Origin: Actinoplanes sp. SE50/110
GTDB taxonomy: Bacteria; Actinomycetota; Actinomycetes; Mycobacteriales; Micromonosporaceae
Reading direction: 5' to 3'
Assembly (NCBI RefSeq): GCF_900119315.1
Contig: NZ_LT827010.1
Coordinates: forward strand, 6,419,001 to 6,483,000
Length of the DNA: 64,000 nucleotides
Below, piece after piece: positions 37,701 to 45,099 of this stretch. The notes beneath the pieces were generated by a model that had not been told where the DNA came from, did not search any database, and saw only the letters and a program-made list of their open reading frames with translations. Within the stretch, counting starts at the first letter, position 1, and every line of letters begins with the position of its first letter. Both the position numbers and the translations under genes were made by a program.

Positions 37701-40700
37701 CGAACGCCGTCTCGGTGAGGATGACCGCGTCCCAGTCGCCGGTCGCCATGCGTGCCACGGTGCGCCGGCGGATGTCGGCGGTCTTGTCGGCGGTGGTGCC
37801 TGTCAGTTCCTCAGCGCCCGCGGCCAGGATCTTGGCCTGGGGGTAGAGCCGGACGAACTCGCGGACCCACTGGTCGATCAGCTGATTAGGGACGATGATC
37901 GCCGGTTTGCGGGCCATGCCGAGCCGGCGCAGCTCCATCGCGCCCATGATCATGCTGGCGGTCTTGCCGGCGCCGACACTGTGGTAGAGCCCGACGCCCG
38001 GTTCGTGGAGGATCCGGGCGACCGCGGTCTTCTGGTGCGGGTCCGGCAGGAACGCGGTCGCCAGGCCGGGCAGCGACATCTCGGTGCCCGAGTAGTCCCG
38101 CGGCACGTACCGGCGGAACAGGTCGTTGTATCTGGCGACCAGCGTCGCGGCGCGCTCCGGATCCTCCCACACCCAGTCGGCGAAGCGTTCGCGGATCTCG
38201 ACGGCTTTGTCGATCGCCTCCATGGTTGCGTCGAGGTTGACGACCTGCCGTTTGTCGCCGTCGCGCTTGATGGTGTCCTTGATGACGATGTCGCGTTGTT
38301 CCAGGATGTTCTGGGCGATCTCGGTGGCCGGCCGGCGCTCGGTGCCCCAGGTTGAGCGGGCAGCCACCGTGTCGGTGCGGCTCGAGGTGACCGACCACAT
38401 GACCCCGCCGCCGTATTCGACTTTGACGGTGGGGTCGTCGAGGATCTCGGTGAGGAACTGCTGGATGTAGGAGGCGCCGATCCACGGCGCGTCCATCTTG
38501 ATGGTGATCTCATCCGGGCTCAGATCGCGGGGAACGGCCTCGGTCAGCGCGGTGACGTTGACCAGGTAGATCGGGTCCTCGTCGGCCGCGGCCGCGGCGA
38601 TCGCGAGTTTGGTCTTCACGTCGCCGGACAGGTACGCGGCGGCCAGTTCCAGGCGTCGAGCAGCCGGGTCGTCGAAGACCAGGGTGCCAAGCGCGGTGCG
38701 GGCCTGCTCCGGGGTGACGCCGAGCAGCCAGCCGATGACGTCGAGGCGGACCTCGCCGTGCTCGTCGAGGCAGATCGCCAGCGCTTCGGCCGGGGTGTCG
38801 GCGCCCAGCCGCGGCGCGCGGCGGGCGACGACGCGCTGGGTGAAGATGTCGGCCTTGGTTGCGGTCTGCGTCTCGGCGTCGAAGATTTCCAGGGCGAGCA
38901 CGACCGGCGCGAACGGGTCGGCGCGGAACCGGCTCACGGCGGGCGGCCGCTGGCGGCGCATGATCGGCTCGCCGGTCTCTTCGTCGACGGCCGGGACCAT
39001 CTTGTCGGTGGCTTTGTCCTTGCGCAGCGCCGGCACGTCGGTGAACCGGTTGATCGCCTCGTACCGGCCGGTGTACGCGTGGTAGCGGCGATCCAGCTCG
39101 GTGCGCAGCTGGTCGATGTCGGCGGAGTTGTCGAGGCTGGCCGCTTCTGCTTCCAGCAGCGCGACGGCGGTGTCGCGCAGTTGCAGCAGCGCGCGTAGTT
39201 CAGCGGCGTGGGCCTTGGGGACGGTGTAGGACTCCCACTGGCCGTCGTCGAGCCGGCTGAAGGTGCCGTCGTCGTTGGCGCGCAGGAATCCGTCCGGGCG
39301 ATGCACGCTGCGCGGCAGTGCCGCCGCGGGCGGCGCGGGAGCGGGCTCGTGCCGGGTGCTCATCGTCAGCCCGAGGGTTTGCGCCTCAGCAGCGATCGCG
39401 GCGAGCGCGTCACGCAGCTGGTCGGGGGCGGCTGCGGGGTCGCCGGTCACCGTCAGTTCGTCGCCGCGGTAGAGGCCGTCCTTGGCCGCGAGCCGGCCCA
39501 GAACCCGCTGTGGCTGCTCGACGAAGTAGTTGTTGACCGGCAGGGTGACGTCGTCGACGTCGACCTGGCGGGTGTACTCCCAGGTGAACGGGGCTGCCGG
39601 TTCGTGGTCGCCGCGCCGCCGGAAGATCAGCACGTCCGTGAGGGCGTCGGTGCCGGCAGCTTTCGCGTGGGCGCGGCTGGGAAGCCGCACCGCACCCACC
39701 AGGTCGCCCATGGCCTGGATCTCGCGGCGGGCGGCCGGGTTGAGCGCGTCCAGGGTGTAGGCGGAGGTGATGACGGCGACCAGACCGCCGGGCCGGGTGG
39801 CGCGCAGGCTCTTGAGGATGAAGTGGTTGTGAATGCTGTGGTTGCCGCCGTTGTCGCGTTTGTCGTGCAGGCGGACGGCGCCGAATGGCACGTTGCCGAT
39901 GGTCAGGTCGACACCGCCGGTGGCCACCCGGGTGTCGGCGAACGACTCGGCCAGGATTGTGGCGTGCGGATACAGGGCGGCGGCGATCGCCGCGGTGCTC
40001 GGGTCCAGTTCGACCCCGGTCAGCGTCGCCGCGTCCGGGGCGAAGGCCAGAAAGTTGCCGGATCCGCAGCCCGGTTCGAGGACCTGCCCGCCAGCGAAGC
40101 CCAGGTCGGTCACCGCGTCCCAGATGACCTGCACCAGTGCTGCGTCGGTGTAGTGGGCGTTGATGACGGTGCGCTTCGCCGCGGCCATCTCACGCTCGTC
40201 GAGCAGCTGCGCGAGCTCCTGGCGCACCCACGCGTACTGGGGCTTCTGGTCGTCCAGGGCGGCCGGGATCGCGCCCCAGCCGGACCAGCGAGCCAGGATC
40301 GCCTGTTCGTCGCTGGTTGCGGGCCGCTGCTCTGCTTGGACGGCGCGCAGGGTGCGCAGCGCGGCCAGGTTCGCCCGGATCCGGGCGAGCTCGCCGCTCG
40401 GCGCCAGGTCGTGCTGGCCGCCCGGCCGGAACCGCGGCGGTTGCCCGCCGGCGGCCGGGCCGGTCAGGTCGTGGTGGTCTCCTGCGGCGGCAGCATGTCC
40501 CGCATCACCGCGTCCTCGGCGTTCGTCCGTGCCATGTTGATCCGGCCCAGCTTGGCCATGAAGCTCTCCCCCGGCGGATCCTGCCCGGCCAGCGAATCCG
40601 TCAAGTTCTGAATCTGTGCCGCCGCGCTCTCTCCTTGCTCGGCGAAGAAGGTCTCCGGGGCGCTGAGCTGTGCGTACTGGATCGGCAGGTACTTCTGCCA

Positions 40701-43700
40701 GTGCTGCTCGATCTGTCGACCGTATTGGTTCACGCCCTGCCCTCTCGTCGGATGATTGCTGCGGTTGTCCGCCCCACAGCATGGCAAATAGGTCTTGCTG
40801 GCCGTCCGGGCTGTGATTGGTGACAGCACCGGAGGTCTGCTGTGGTGTGCTGACCGGGCCCGGCCGGCGCTCGATGGTGAATGTTGCGTCGCTCGCTGGC
40901 ACGTGCACGGCGATGACCCGCGACGGACCATCGATGCCGAGCGCCGCGGCCTGCTGGTCGTCGATGCGCATCTGCGCGGTGACGGTGGTGGTCAGCCCGG
41001 TGCGGTCGGGACTGTCCGGCTTGATCCATTGCAGGGTGCCGGTGACGGTGTGGTGTTCGCCGTCGACCAGGCCGGTAACGGTGCCGTGCGCGCCGGAGGG
41101 GGTGAGTTGCAGCGGGGTGGGGCCAGCCGGGTCGGGACCGGTCCACCGGTTCTCGGCCACCGCGGCGTCAATGAGTTCTTGCCGCAGGACGGGCACGGCG
41201 TGCCGTTGCCCCCACGAGGAGGTCAGGTGTCGCAGCATGGTCGCGGCTGCGTTGTCGCCCGTGAACGGATGGTCGACGTCGGGCAGGAGCCAGCCCGGCC
41301 CGGAAGTCGTCGTCACCGGTTGCAGCGTGCGGCCCTGCAGGGCGAGCGCGGCGATAACCCGGTCCAGCGGGCTGGGCAGCTGCCACGGATAGGTCCCTCC
41401 GGGCATGCCCGCCGGCGCGGACAGCACAGTTGCCTGTTCATCGGGGGCGACGGCGATCTCTACGCCTGTCAGGGCGCTCGGACGGTCAGCGAGGGTGACC
41501 AGCGCGTGCCTACCGGGTACCCAGCCCGCCCAGCCGTCGTAGTGGTGTTGCACGTCAACGAGGTAGCCGGCCAACGTCGTGGTGCGTCCGTCGGGTAGCA
41601 GGCCGGTCACCTGCACGTAGGCGCTGGTGGCAACCTCGTCGATAGGCGCGCGGCCGAGCTGCTCGGTATTCGGGACAGTTTGCAGGCGGTTGATCGCCGC
41701 CGGGTAGTCGGCGGGAGGGGCGTCGACCGCCAGTCCCGGGGCTACCTGGCGGGGTTGAGCTGCCACCTCGCGCGCAGACCGGGCCGGGGCGGCCGGCGGC
41801 AGGACTCGTCTCCGGTCGGTGGTGTCGGATGGGCGAACGGTGGCCCATGCGGCTGCGGCAGCGGCCTCGTTTTCGCGGCTGGCGGCTTCCTCCAGCGCTT
41901 GATGTTCAGGGTCGTGCTGGTGCGGATCGTCGTAGGTGGTGTGGGTGGCCTGCTGCTGTGCGTAGGCGTCCTCCAGCCGTTGGACCGTGGTGTGGGGCAG
42001 CCGGTCCCGGGCGATGTGGGCGCGGATTTCTGGCCAGGTGGCGGTGAATAGTTCCTGCTTGCCGGTCTCGTCTGCGGTGAGCCGGAACCCCTCGGGGGTG
42101 AGGTGTGCCCAGCGGACCCTATTGGTGCCTCGCGGGCGAAGGGTGCCTCCGTCGTTGGGATTCGGCTGGAAGCCGGGGTATGTGGCGGCCCATGCGCTCA
42201 CGATGGTGTCGGCATACGTGGCTTCGCTGACGCCGATGGCCCAGGTCACCTGACGACGGTCGCTGCCCGGCCCGGCGGTGGCCATGATCTCGTCGGCTTC
42301 CGCCTGCAGGTACAACGGGTGCTGTTCCTGCTCAGCTCGGGCGAGCAGGGTGAACATCACTGTTGGGTTGTGGTGACGGACGGCCCTGTTGGTGGGCACG
42401 TGCCACCAGGACCAGGCGGCGTCGGCGTTGATGAACGGGCCGGTCACCATCGCTCGGCCGGCGTCACGGTGCACGACGATCCCGTACACCATGCCCAGCA
42501 CGTCGCCGGCGCGTTCCAGTGCGGCGATTTGGTCGGGGCTCAGGTCGACGAAGCTGCTGGGTATCGACGGTTCGCCGGTCTCAAGGTCCAAGGCTGACGG
42601 GTTACTCCGGCGTGCCCGGTCGACGCCGAATGCCGGGTCGTCTATACGTGGCATCGGGGCTGGGGTGGTGCGGCCGTCCTGCCGCAGGTCGGTGACCGGC
42701 CAGGAATGCTCGTCCCAGCTCGGGCTATACATGGGGTGTGCTGCTTCGGCATGGGCCAGCCACATCGACCGTGTGGCCCGCATGCTCGGCAGGTCGCCGC
42801 GGACGGTGTCGCAGTCGGGGATCGGGCAGGCCCAGGAGTAGTCGCCGCGGCCTTTGCGGACGGCCGGATAGCCGAGCGCGTATCGGCGGGCGTCGTCCTC
42901 CACCACTGGCTGCGCCAGCCGCGGGTTCCCGATCTCGGCGAGCAGTTTGTCGAGGGCTGGGCCGCGGTTGACGGCGACGGCCTGGATCTGCTGGCGTCGT
43001 GCGGCCGCCGTGTCTTCGATGTTGTGCGGGTCGACGGCTGGTACCAGCTGTTCCGGGCTGCCGGCGGCGGTGGTGGCCATCGGCTGGTGGGGATCCGATA
43101 CGGGGGCCTTCGCCGGGGGTGTGGTCAGGTCAGAGGGCTGCTCGGCGGATCCTAGGGTTGGCGCCGCGGCGGTGTACTGCTGCGGTGGGGTGGCGTCTAC
43201 CGTGGGCGCCTGATCACGCTGGGCAGGTCGGCCTTGGAGGTCTGCTGCCTGCTTGGCGGTACCCGGCGGCGCCGGGTCAAGGTGGCCGGCTACCGCGGCC
43301 GGAGCCGCGGATCCGGCCGCGACGGGGCTGGGCTCCGGCTGGCCGATGCCCGGTACGGCAGGCGGGGACGCCGCGCGTTGTCGCTTGGCGACGAACTGTC
43401 GCAGGCGTTCCCAGGTGTTGTTGCCGTTCGGCCGGTGGGTCGGGTCGAGTAGCTCGCCGCGCTCGAGCAGGGCGAGCGTGCGCGTGAAGTCGCCGGCGGC
43501 GTAGGCCGCGTCGATGGCGGCGAGGATGCGGGTCACGGCGCCGGTGCGATCGCGGGCGGCCGCTGTCCGCTTGTCGTCGGTGTCCAGGTCCATCAGCTCG
43601 GGCCGGCGTTCCAGGATTTCGCGGGCCGCGGCGGCGACGCGTTTCCACCGGTCACCGGCCCCGATGTCGGCAAGGCCGGCGGATTCGCCGATGTACCGGG

Positions 43701-44988
43701 CGACCGCACCCGGGCTTCGGCCGATTCCTGGCGTGCCGGCGTATCGCCCGGCGTTGTCTTCCACCGCGACCCGGATCCGGGCCTGCTGCACGGCATCGAA
43801 CTCGGCGAGTACCCCGCTGGTCGCCACCGGCGCCGGCATGGGCGGGTCCGCCTCGGCCGCAGCATGCTGCGTGCTGCCGTCGATCACTGGTGCCGGGCTC
43901 GTGGCGTCCGGCTCGGCGGCGGCCTGCGACGCATGGACCTCCCCGCCCGGGGTGGCTGCCGGCTGCGGGATGCCGATAGCGGGTAGTTCGGGGGCGGGGT
44001 TGGCCGTCGGGGCTTCAGTTGCCGGCTCATCGTGACCGCCGCAGTCAAGCCCTGGGATCGTGGGCCGCGGTGTGTCCGCCGGCGTCGGCTCGGCGTGCTG
44101 GTCGGGGTTGGCGGGGGTGCTGGTCTGCACGGCGGCCAGTTCGCGGGCGGCCACTTTGCCGCGTAGCTCGTTCCAGGTGTATCTCCCTGCCCCGTGCTGG
44201 TATCCGGGATAGATCTGCTGGCCCTGGTCAATCCGGTAGTAGGCGGCGGCGTAGTCACCGGCCGTCATCGCCGTTCCCGCGGCGGCGGCGTGCTCGGCGC
44301 ACTGCCGGGTCCGCTGCTCGGCGTGCGTTGCGATCTGCTGCGGGGTGCGGGTCAGGATCTGCTCGCGGTCCTGGGCTTGCCGGGCGTATTCCTCGACCGC
44401 TTCCCAGACCAGCCGGAATCCGTACCGGGCGTCCAGGTCGCGCAGGTGGCCCTCGGTGACGTAGCGGCCGATCGCGGCGTAGTCGATGCTCCCCGAGCCG
44501 GGCTGCAGCATCGGGTTGCGCCGGTAGGTAGGGCCGTGGGCCTCGACGGCGACGCGCAGCTCGGCTTGGGCAACCGGGGACAGTAAGGCGAGCCGGGACA
44601 CGCCGTCGGCCAGGACGGTGGCGGCGGCGTTGACCTCGGCGATCCGCTCCCGGATCCGGTGCGCGCGTTCCCGGTCGCGGAGGACCGTGCCCGCGGCGAG
44701 CGCGTCGAGGCTCGGGTCGGTCACCGGCGCGCCGGTGACTGGGTCTTTCCATACGAGGACGTCCTCGACCGCCAGGCCGACGCCGACCGTCACCACGGTG
44801 TCGGGCTGCACAGTCACCGTCCTGGTGAGGCCCTCGCCGTCGGGGTAGGCCGACAAGGTGAGGGCGCTGCCGGTGCGCTCGGCGACGTATCCGGCGATCG
44901 GCCGGGCACGGTCGCCGCTGGTGTCGGTCGTGGTGATGTAGTCGTTGAGCTGTATCTGCTCGACGGTCCGCGGCGCAGGGTCGGTCAC
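28789..44988 (-). CDS. Giant polyvalent protein: adenine methylase-SNF2 module plus UvrD-type helicase (5399 codons)
   Basis: GTG at 44988 with GGAGAG upstream opens a frame of 5399 residues. In order: two copies of a ~150-residue helical domain (about 136-282 and 391-538); unassigned regions; an N6-adenine methylase (EPGCGSGNF at 1638, GNVPF at 1698); an SNF2-type helicase (GAGKT at 2339, DESH at 2505, QREGRIDRRG at 2849); a tandem ~95-residue domain (about 3222-3443); Pro/Ala-rich linkers; a UvrD-type helicase (AGTGKT at 4254, DEAQ at 4438, near 4656 CTAHKAKGLEW); and a third copy of the helical domain (about 5200-5340). Methylase-SNF2 fusions (P1 DarB, large polyvalent proteins) protect transferred DNA. 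Residues about 1419-1508 look out of frame, and a second start exists at Met4117, so several polypeptides may be made. Confidence 0.75.
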   Translation of the reverse strand: MTDPAPRTVEQIQLNDYITTTDTSGDRARPIAGYVAERTGSALTLSAYPDGEGLTRTVTVQPDTVVTVGVGLAVEDVLVWKDPVTGAPVTDPSLDALAAGTVLRDRERAHRIRERIAEVNAAATVLADGVSRLALLSPVAQAELRVAVEAHGPTYRRNPMLQPGSGSIDYAAIGRYVTEGHLRDLDARYGFRLVWEAVEEYARQAQDREQILTRTPQQIATHAEQRTRQCAEHAAAAGTAMTAGDYAAAYYRIDQGQQIYPGYQHGAGRYTWNELRGKVAARELAAVQTSTPANPDQHAEPTPADTPRPTIPGLDCGGHDEPATEAPTANPAPELPAIGIPQPAATPGGEVHASQAAAEPDATSPAPVIDGSTQHAAAEADPPMPAPVATSGVLAEFDAVQQARIRVAVEDNAGRYAGTPGIGRSPGAVARYIGESAGLADIGAGDRWKRVAAAAREILERRPELMDLDTDDKRTAAARDRTGAVTRILAAIDAAYAAGDFTRTLALLERGELLDPTHRPNGNNTWERLRQFVAKRQRAASPPAVPGIGQPEPSPVAAGSAAPAAVAGHLDPAPPGTAKQAADLQGRPAQRDQAPTVDATPPQQYTAAAPTLGSAEQPSDLTTPPAKAPVSDPHQPMATTAAGSPEQLVPAVDPHNIEDTAAARRQQIQAVAVNRGPALDKLLAEIGNPRLAQPVVEDDARRYALGYPAVRKGRGDYSWACPIPDCDTVRGDLPSMRATRSMWLAHAEAAHPMYSPSWDEHSWPVTDLRQDGRTTPAPMPRIDDPAFGVDRARRSNPSALDLETGEPSIPSSFVDLSPDQIAALERAGDVLGMVYGIVVHRDAGRAMVTGPFINADAAWSWWHVPTNRAVRHHNPTVMFTLLARAEQEQHPLYLQAEADEIMATAGPGSDRRQVTWAIGVSEATYADTIVSAWAATYPGFQPNPNDGGTLRPRGTNRVRWAHLTPEGFRLTADETGKQELFTATWPEIRAHIARDRLPHTTVQRLEDAYAQQQATHTTYDDPHQHDPEHQALEEAASRENEAAAAAAWATVRPSDTTDRRRVLPPAAPARSAREVAAQPRQVAPGLAVDAPPADYPAAINRLQTVPNTEQLGRAPIDEVATSAYVQVTGLLPDGRTTTLAGYLVDVQHHYDGWAGWVPGRHALVTLADRPSALTGVEIAVAPDEQATVLSAPAGMPGGTYPWQLPSPLDRVIAALALQGRTLQPVTTTSGPGWLLPDVDHPFTGDNAAATMLRHLTSSWGQRHAVPVLRQELIDAAVAENRWTGPDPAGPTPLQLTPSGAHGTVTGLVDGEHHTVTGTLQWIKPDSPDRTGLTTTVTAQMRIDDQQAAALGIDGPSRVIAVHVPASDATFTIERRPGPVSTPQQTSGAVTNHSPDGQQDLFAMLWGGQPQQSSDERAGREPIRSTDRAALAEVPADPVRTAQRPGDLLRRARRERGGTDSELDGFAGRAGSAGGELHGQAGPDQHGTDERRGRGDAGHAAAAGDHHDLTGPAAGGQPPRFRPGGQHDLAPSGELARIRANLAALRTLRAVQAEQRPATSDEQAILARWSGWGAIPAALDDQKPQYAWVRQELAQLLDEREMAAAKRTVINAHYTDAALVQVIWDAVTDLGFAGGQVLEPGCGSGNFLAFAPDAATLTGVELDPSTAAIAAALYPHATILAESFADTRVATGGVDLTIGNVPFGAVRLHDKRDNGGNHSIHNHFILKSLRATRPGGLVAVITSAYTLDALNPAARREIQAMGDLVGAVRLPSRAHAKAAGTDALTDVLIFRRRGDHEPAAPFTWEYTRQVDVDDVTLPVNNYFVEQPQRVLGRLAAKDGLYRGDELTVTGDPAAAPDQLRDALAAIAAEAQTLGLTMSTRHEPAPAPPAAALPRSVHRPDGFLRANDDGTFSRLDDGQWESYTVPKAHAAELRALLQLRDTAVALLEAEAASLDNSADIDQLRTELDRRYHAYTGRYEAINRFTDVPALRKDKATDKMVPAVDEETGEPIMRRQRPPAVSRFRADPFAPVVLALEIFDAETQTATKADIFTQRVVARRAPRLGADTPAEALAICLDEHGEVRLDVIGWLLGVTPEQARTALGTLVFDDPAARRLELAAAYLSGDVKTKLAIAAAAADEDPIYLVNVTALTEAVPRDLSPDEITIKMDAPWIGASYIQQFLTEILDDPTVKVEYGGGVMWSVTSSRTDTVAARSTWGTERRPATEIAQNILEQRDIVIKDTIKRDGDKRQVVNLDATMEAIDKAVEIRERFADWVWEDPERAATLVARYNDLFRRYVPRDYSGTEMSLPGLATAFLPDPHQKTAVARILHEPGVGLYHSVGAGKTASMIMGAMELRRLGMARKPAIIVPNQLIDQWVREFVRLYPQAKILAAGAEELTGTTADKTADIRRRTVARMATGDWDAVILTETAFEMLPMSIEAEHAYLENELAALKERVAEAKAHGNETILKRLETKLANREERLKNRLDNAKDAGVWWELTGIDYLFRDESHRDKNLRTVSNVPGMTIPGSQRATQMDMKLAWLRDRQPRWGTRATGTPIANSIVELYTEFRYLRPDLMAALGVTDIDSFLATFAEGEAIIEVTPDGGGLRNKIRHKFVNLDELITSTRVFADVKTKDQLDLERPALAERADGQRTPEMVIVEPSAELLDKVAELVQRAADLKGRGRPEKGEDNILKIVGEGAAAALDLALVGLDTDEPQKLDVAADHIAQIYHDNADRVYGGPDGQPHPVPGALQMVFCDLGTPSGKPGKFNAYAKLRRLLADQGVPIDKVRFIHDATNDRERAELFAACRDGRVAVLIGSTEKMGTGVNVQQRLLALHHLDCPWRPCDLEQREGRIDRRGNQNPEIRILRYSVERSLDAFRWQKVAYKARLADQVLLGQAGREADDIGDTTLSYEEMKAATTGNPLLIEHAEAQRDFGRLERLQRGYHRNRSQLEWTVRSNRQTITINEQLVAEATAAISRRQPATGDQFSMTVRGRRHGKRRDANDHLKGVLGLAVNDPAYRDTDTTIGEYGGLSLTARTAEVWVKTGNSVDRGIEVVLSLADVPQSEVSLLPTDLAKADLVTRLENRLTNLDTLITKTTTDTERCHQQIERAEQELTKPFRHADAHAEARHRFHTLDAQVRALAAASDQETGVGEPESPTTVSTPEPAEAAPEPHAARPAAIPARNAPSAGPGPATPAATSAPTPDSLPATHDSDTPPDLLEILAALPVNQEQWLIRSVTRLAGDDQIRALAHANSYDRIANILHERLDEMVAAGAVDDDPSLADGMSLLTRYFDDDTLRGPFLAAAGPHLYAQGRAAAPTDPTLSDPAPSTSAGAQPGGVVGAAARLDQLLTAREITQRQRQWLISQVEALAREPRTVAAVHANDYDNFHLAVKEPIADLLSLVAGDELSDDGFDLHSKLTGRPGPLADAFISTVSEYLYEAAGSADMLTAPSTDPAPAPGLGRGQQKPASTTAKVDGEVLAQAEQYGREAYAHADTAAPAADPRTLALVADWPVGAGADQVFAAFSRGYAAAADQAAAAVLGDGGPVVEAVAGPAVSESTMSLAAPSVSTDAPASGDDEQLLRPPAARTPQVWEFTSTGVAYDAVNSSDDIVSGDILHVPHEHIVAIASAAWPVAVTAEPGAFHPADLAGLAAIGYADSIRLAQNLATAHGYALDGEPAQHAEAATSDAASTAVGAGGLEDSPQAGNPQAAEPDPDRVSAPAEPVGPNPASPAGGVLPDGAEPIDEVSGYHEHDLNGQITIYGPDHSVVATADPGARIGLVGGVRIPADRAGRYRFGVLAARQHRAQQLPRDSQDRVWIQLVPDRTAKAGYIVEVHGTVQGDAADDRAVRDRAALNWSGKKKARVTSRTWNPATVRNKLYELLTEFTRQNRNVVVRDSDPRPSTPLSEPAQNPTEQRIERDTATAAEPAMGPAAEAEPAAGTDHEPGLRPPSDGQQHTTGSGGPDRAPDAPEALPTASNIAGQPAGNQTPGQAGHELEGRAALPMPTPDTTAPPSAAAVPTAADTMPLPAGDQTLLTPAAPAADQSTATEPPPGAGPGTPVAAATPPPAGDTERDADTAAAGPDVDRSKPQPPQTAPPIPAAAGDPNLHTEATTMPEPRAAGTHAWDHITVITDDGFARVTGTTGSPAEAPLRDFLKDPANFPGRLRFTLRRDKSEWVLRGTTAQASEAARTVRRWLADPLTRLSGTTTKADLRATPAPPAPKTPKITLSEQQQAIRQAYLDGKNIAVQALAGTGKTSTLVALAEATPGKRIAYFAFNRAIADEAKAKFNPTVQAETSHYFARTGLRTHAIAPKLTRVVDGDGWPSEWATPLQIKDLILHDSEHSELVSKERIAGAVMATINAFRQSADPELSTAHLPEHLAHGNKRLRDVVFRHAVRAWVDKTSVTGTLPFCHDDYRKIWALTNPILTYDVIFFDEAQDMQPVMEKVILDRQNAGKQVVIVGDSQQSIYGFTGASDAISRWPADVVLPLTQSWRFGAAVAEVGNRLLTSLESRWQLQGNPNLNSSIGPVPYPDAVLARTNAGAVAAVFDALDQQRKVALVGGSKVIENIAKAALKLQAGRRTSHPDLAGFTTWSDVVDAVENQENGVHPLRAFVRLVESRGAQKLLDMARDLVPDTATTPDGKPAYDVIVCTAHKAKGLEWDFVRIASDFPQPELDEATGETRLPGAEDQRLAYVALTRGRTRTQLGSLDYVTSSALDRPATSHAAIAGPQQQALKPGPDLADTSTRVEPRAAEPLPPVAVAAGEPEQPDTDAASATAEPAITGNPDVTAQLVPADMPATDPVAAAAGERQPTLFETVMPPAATTSNTAAQQPPPHPAAAATPDADQAALTTADQLPQNAEETMTADIPDAEHPRATPPAAATDPDPVHPAAPDDGAPITPPVSQPEPEESPTLSGPATAPSADAPIIAAPAPDADSTAGPQPTSAGTTGPDVWQQARTILAGHEQEPEARLAWALAATAVQSGLAAGTWSMTPDATVGVTGVVNGHVNDQLRVRADTGAARLERHDGTIVYAADWQRMMRILTPQQTSRLAAVSTAAADAKQRLSGFVTRSRQKLTEQRQKLVTRWENLRDKALATAADIWAHVRNVRPAMQSTINRLARTVLAATEPPPAAARDQQKAEQAGPDPVGTAQPSTSANRSDDKAADDKAASAPSPEAAIAAPATHAEDQVDANTPAVMQPADLTHIRLVVIDTAAEYFAGSQGHGIAGTAVHLAQTALQAETARFGLAPVVQAAADVMADDRSILTRTPEQRQTARAQRTAQSEMFADLIRSLAAAGDNEAALRLIDDAARHDPRHRTTWAQEPNLSWSEVSDRVRSTRPAGTAFVPMPRAASAGRPAPAGAGQAFTAAGTRSTPAPAIRRPVPPQPASTGHRPHR
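32638..32653 (-). promoter_or_regulatory. Internal ribosome binding site and ATG before the UvrD-type module
   Basis: On the minus strand GGAGG (32653-32649) is followed after eight bases by ATG (32640-32638), in frame with the giant gene at Met4117 (MPEPRAAGTHAWDH). The spacing is ideal for initiation. It would give a separate 1283-residue helicase (28789-32640). Confidence 0.55.
40464..40733 (-). CDS. Small protein encoded out of frame inside the giant gene
   Basis: The 89-residue frame begins GTG AAC CAA with GAGAGG eight bases upstream and reads NQYGRQIEQHWQKYLPIQYA, QLSAPETFFAEQGESAAAQI, GESFMAKLGRINMARTNAED. It has balanced composition and G/C-ending codons, as in a real gene. In the same place the giant frame is a Gly/Arg/Asp/His-rich run typical of a shadow frame. 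Its TGA overlaps a CTG in the giant frame (CTGA), just before the methylase module. It may be a nested gene or the middle gene of a coupled trio. Function unknown. Confidence 0.55.
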   Translation of the reverse strand: MNQYGRQIEQHWQKYLPIQYAQLSAPETFFAEQGESAAAQIQNLTDSLAGQDPPGESFMAKLGRINMARTNAEDAVMRDMLPPQETTTT

Positions 44989-45099
44989 GGCGTTCTCTCC
45001 TGACGGCTAAGGGCGTTCACGCCGGAGTCGGGGGTTGCTGCGGGCGTCCGTAGGCAGCGGTGGACAGCACGGATCCGTCATCTGATGAAATGCGACGGT

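Noticed and set aside
36613..38355. Plus-strand open frame of 580 codons
   Set aside because: It is antisense to the SNF2 module, which has clear motifs on the minus strand.
39208..40611. Plus-strand open frame of 467 codons
   Set aside because: It is antisense to the methylase module (motifs EPGCGSGNF and GNVPF on the minus strand).
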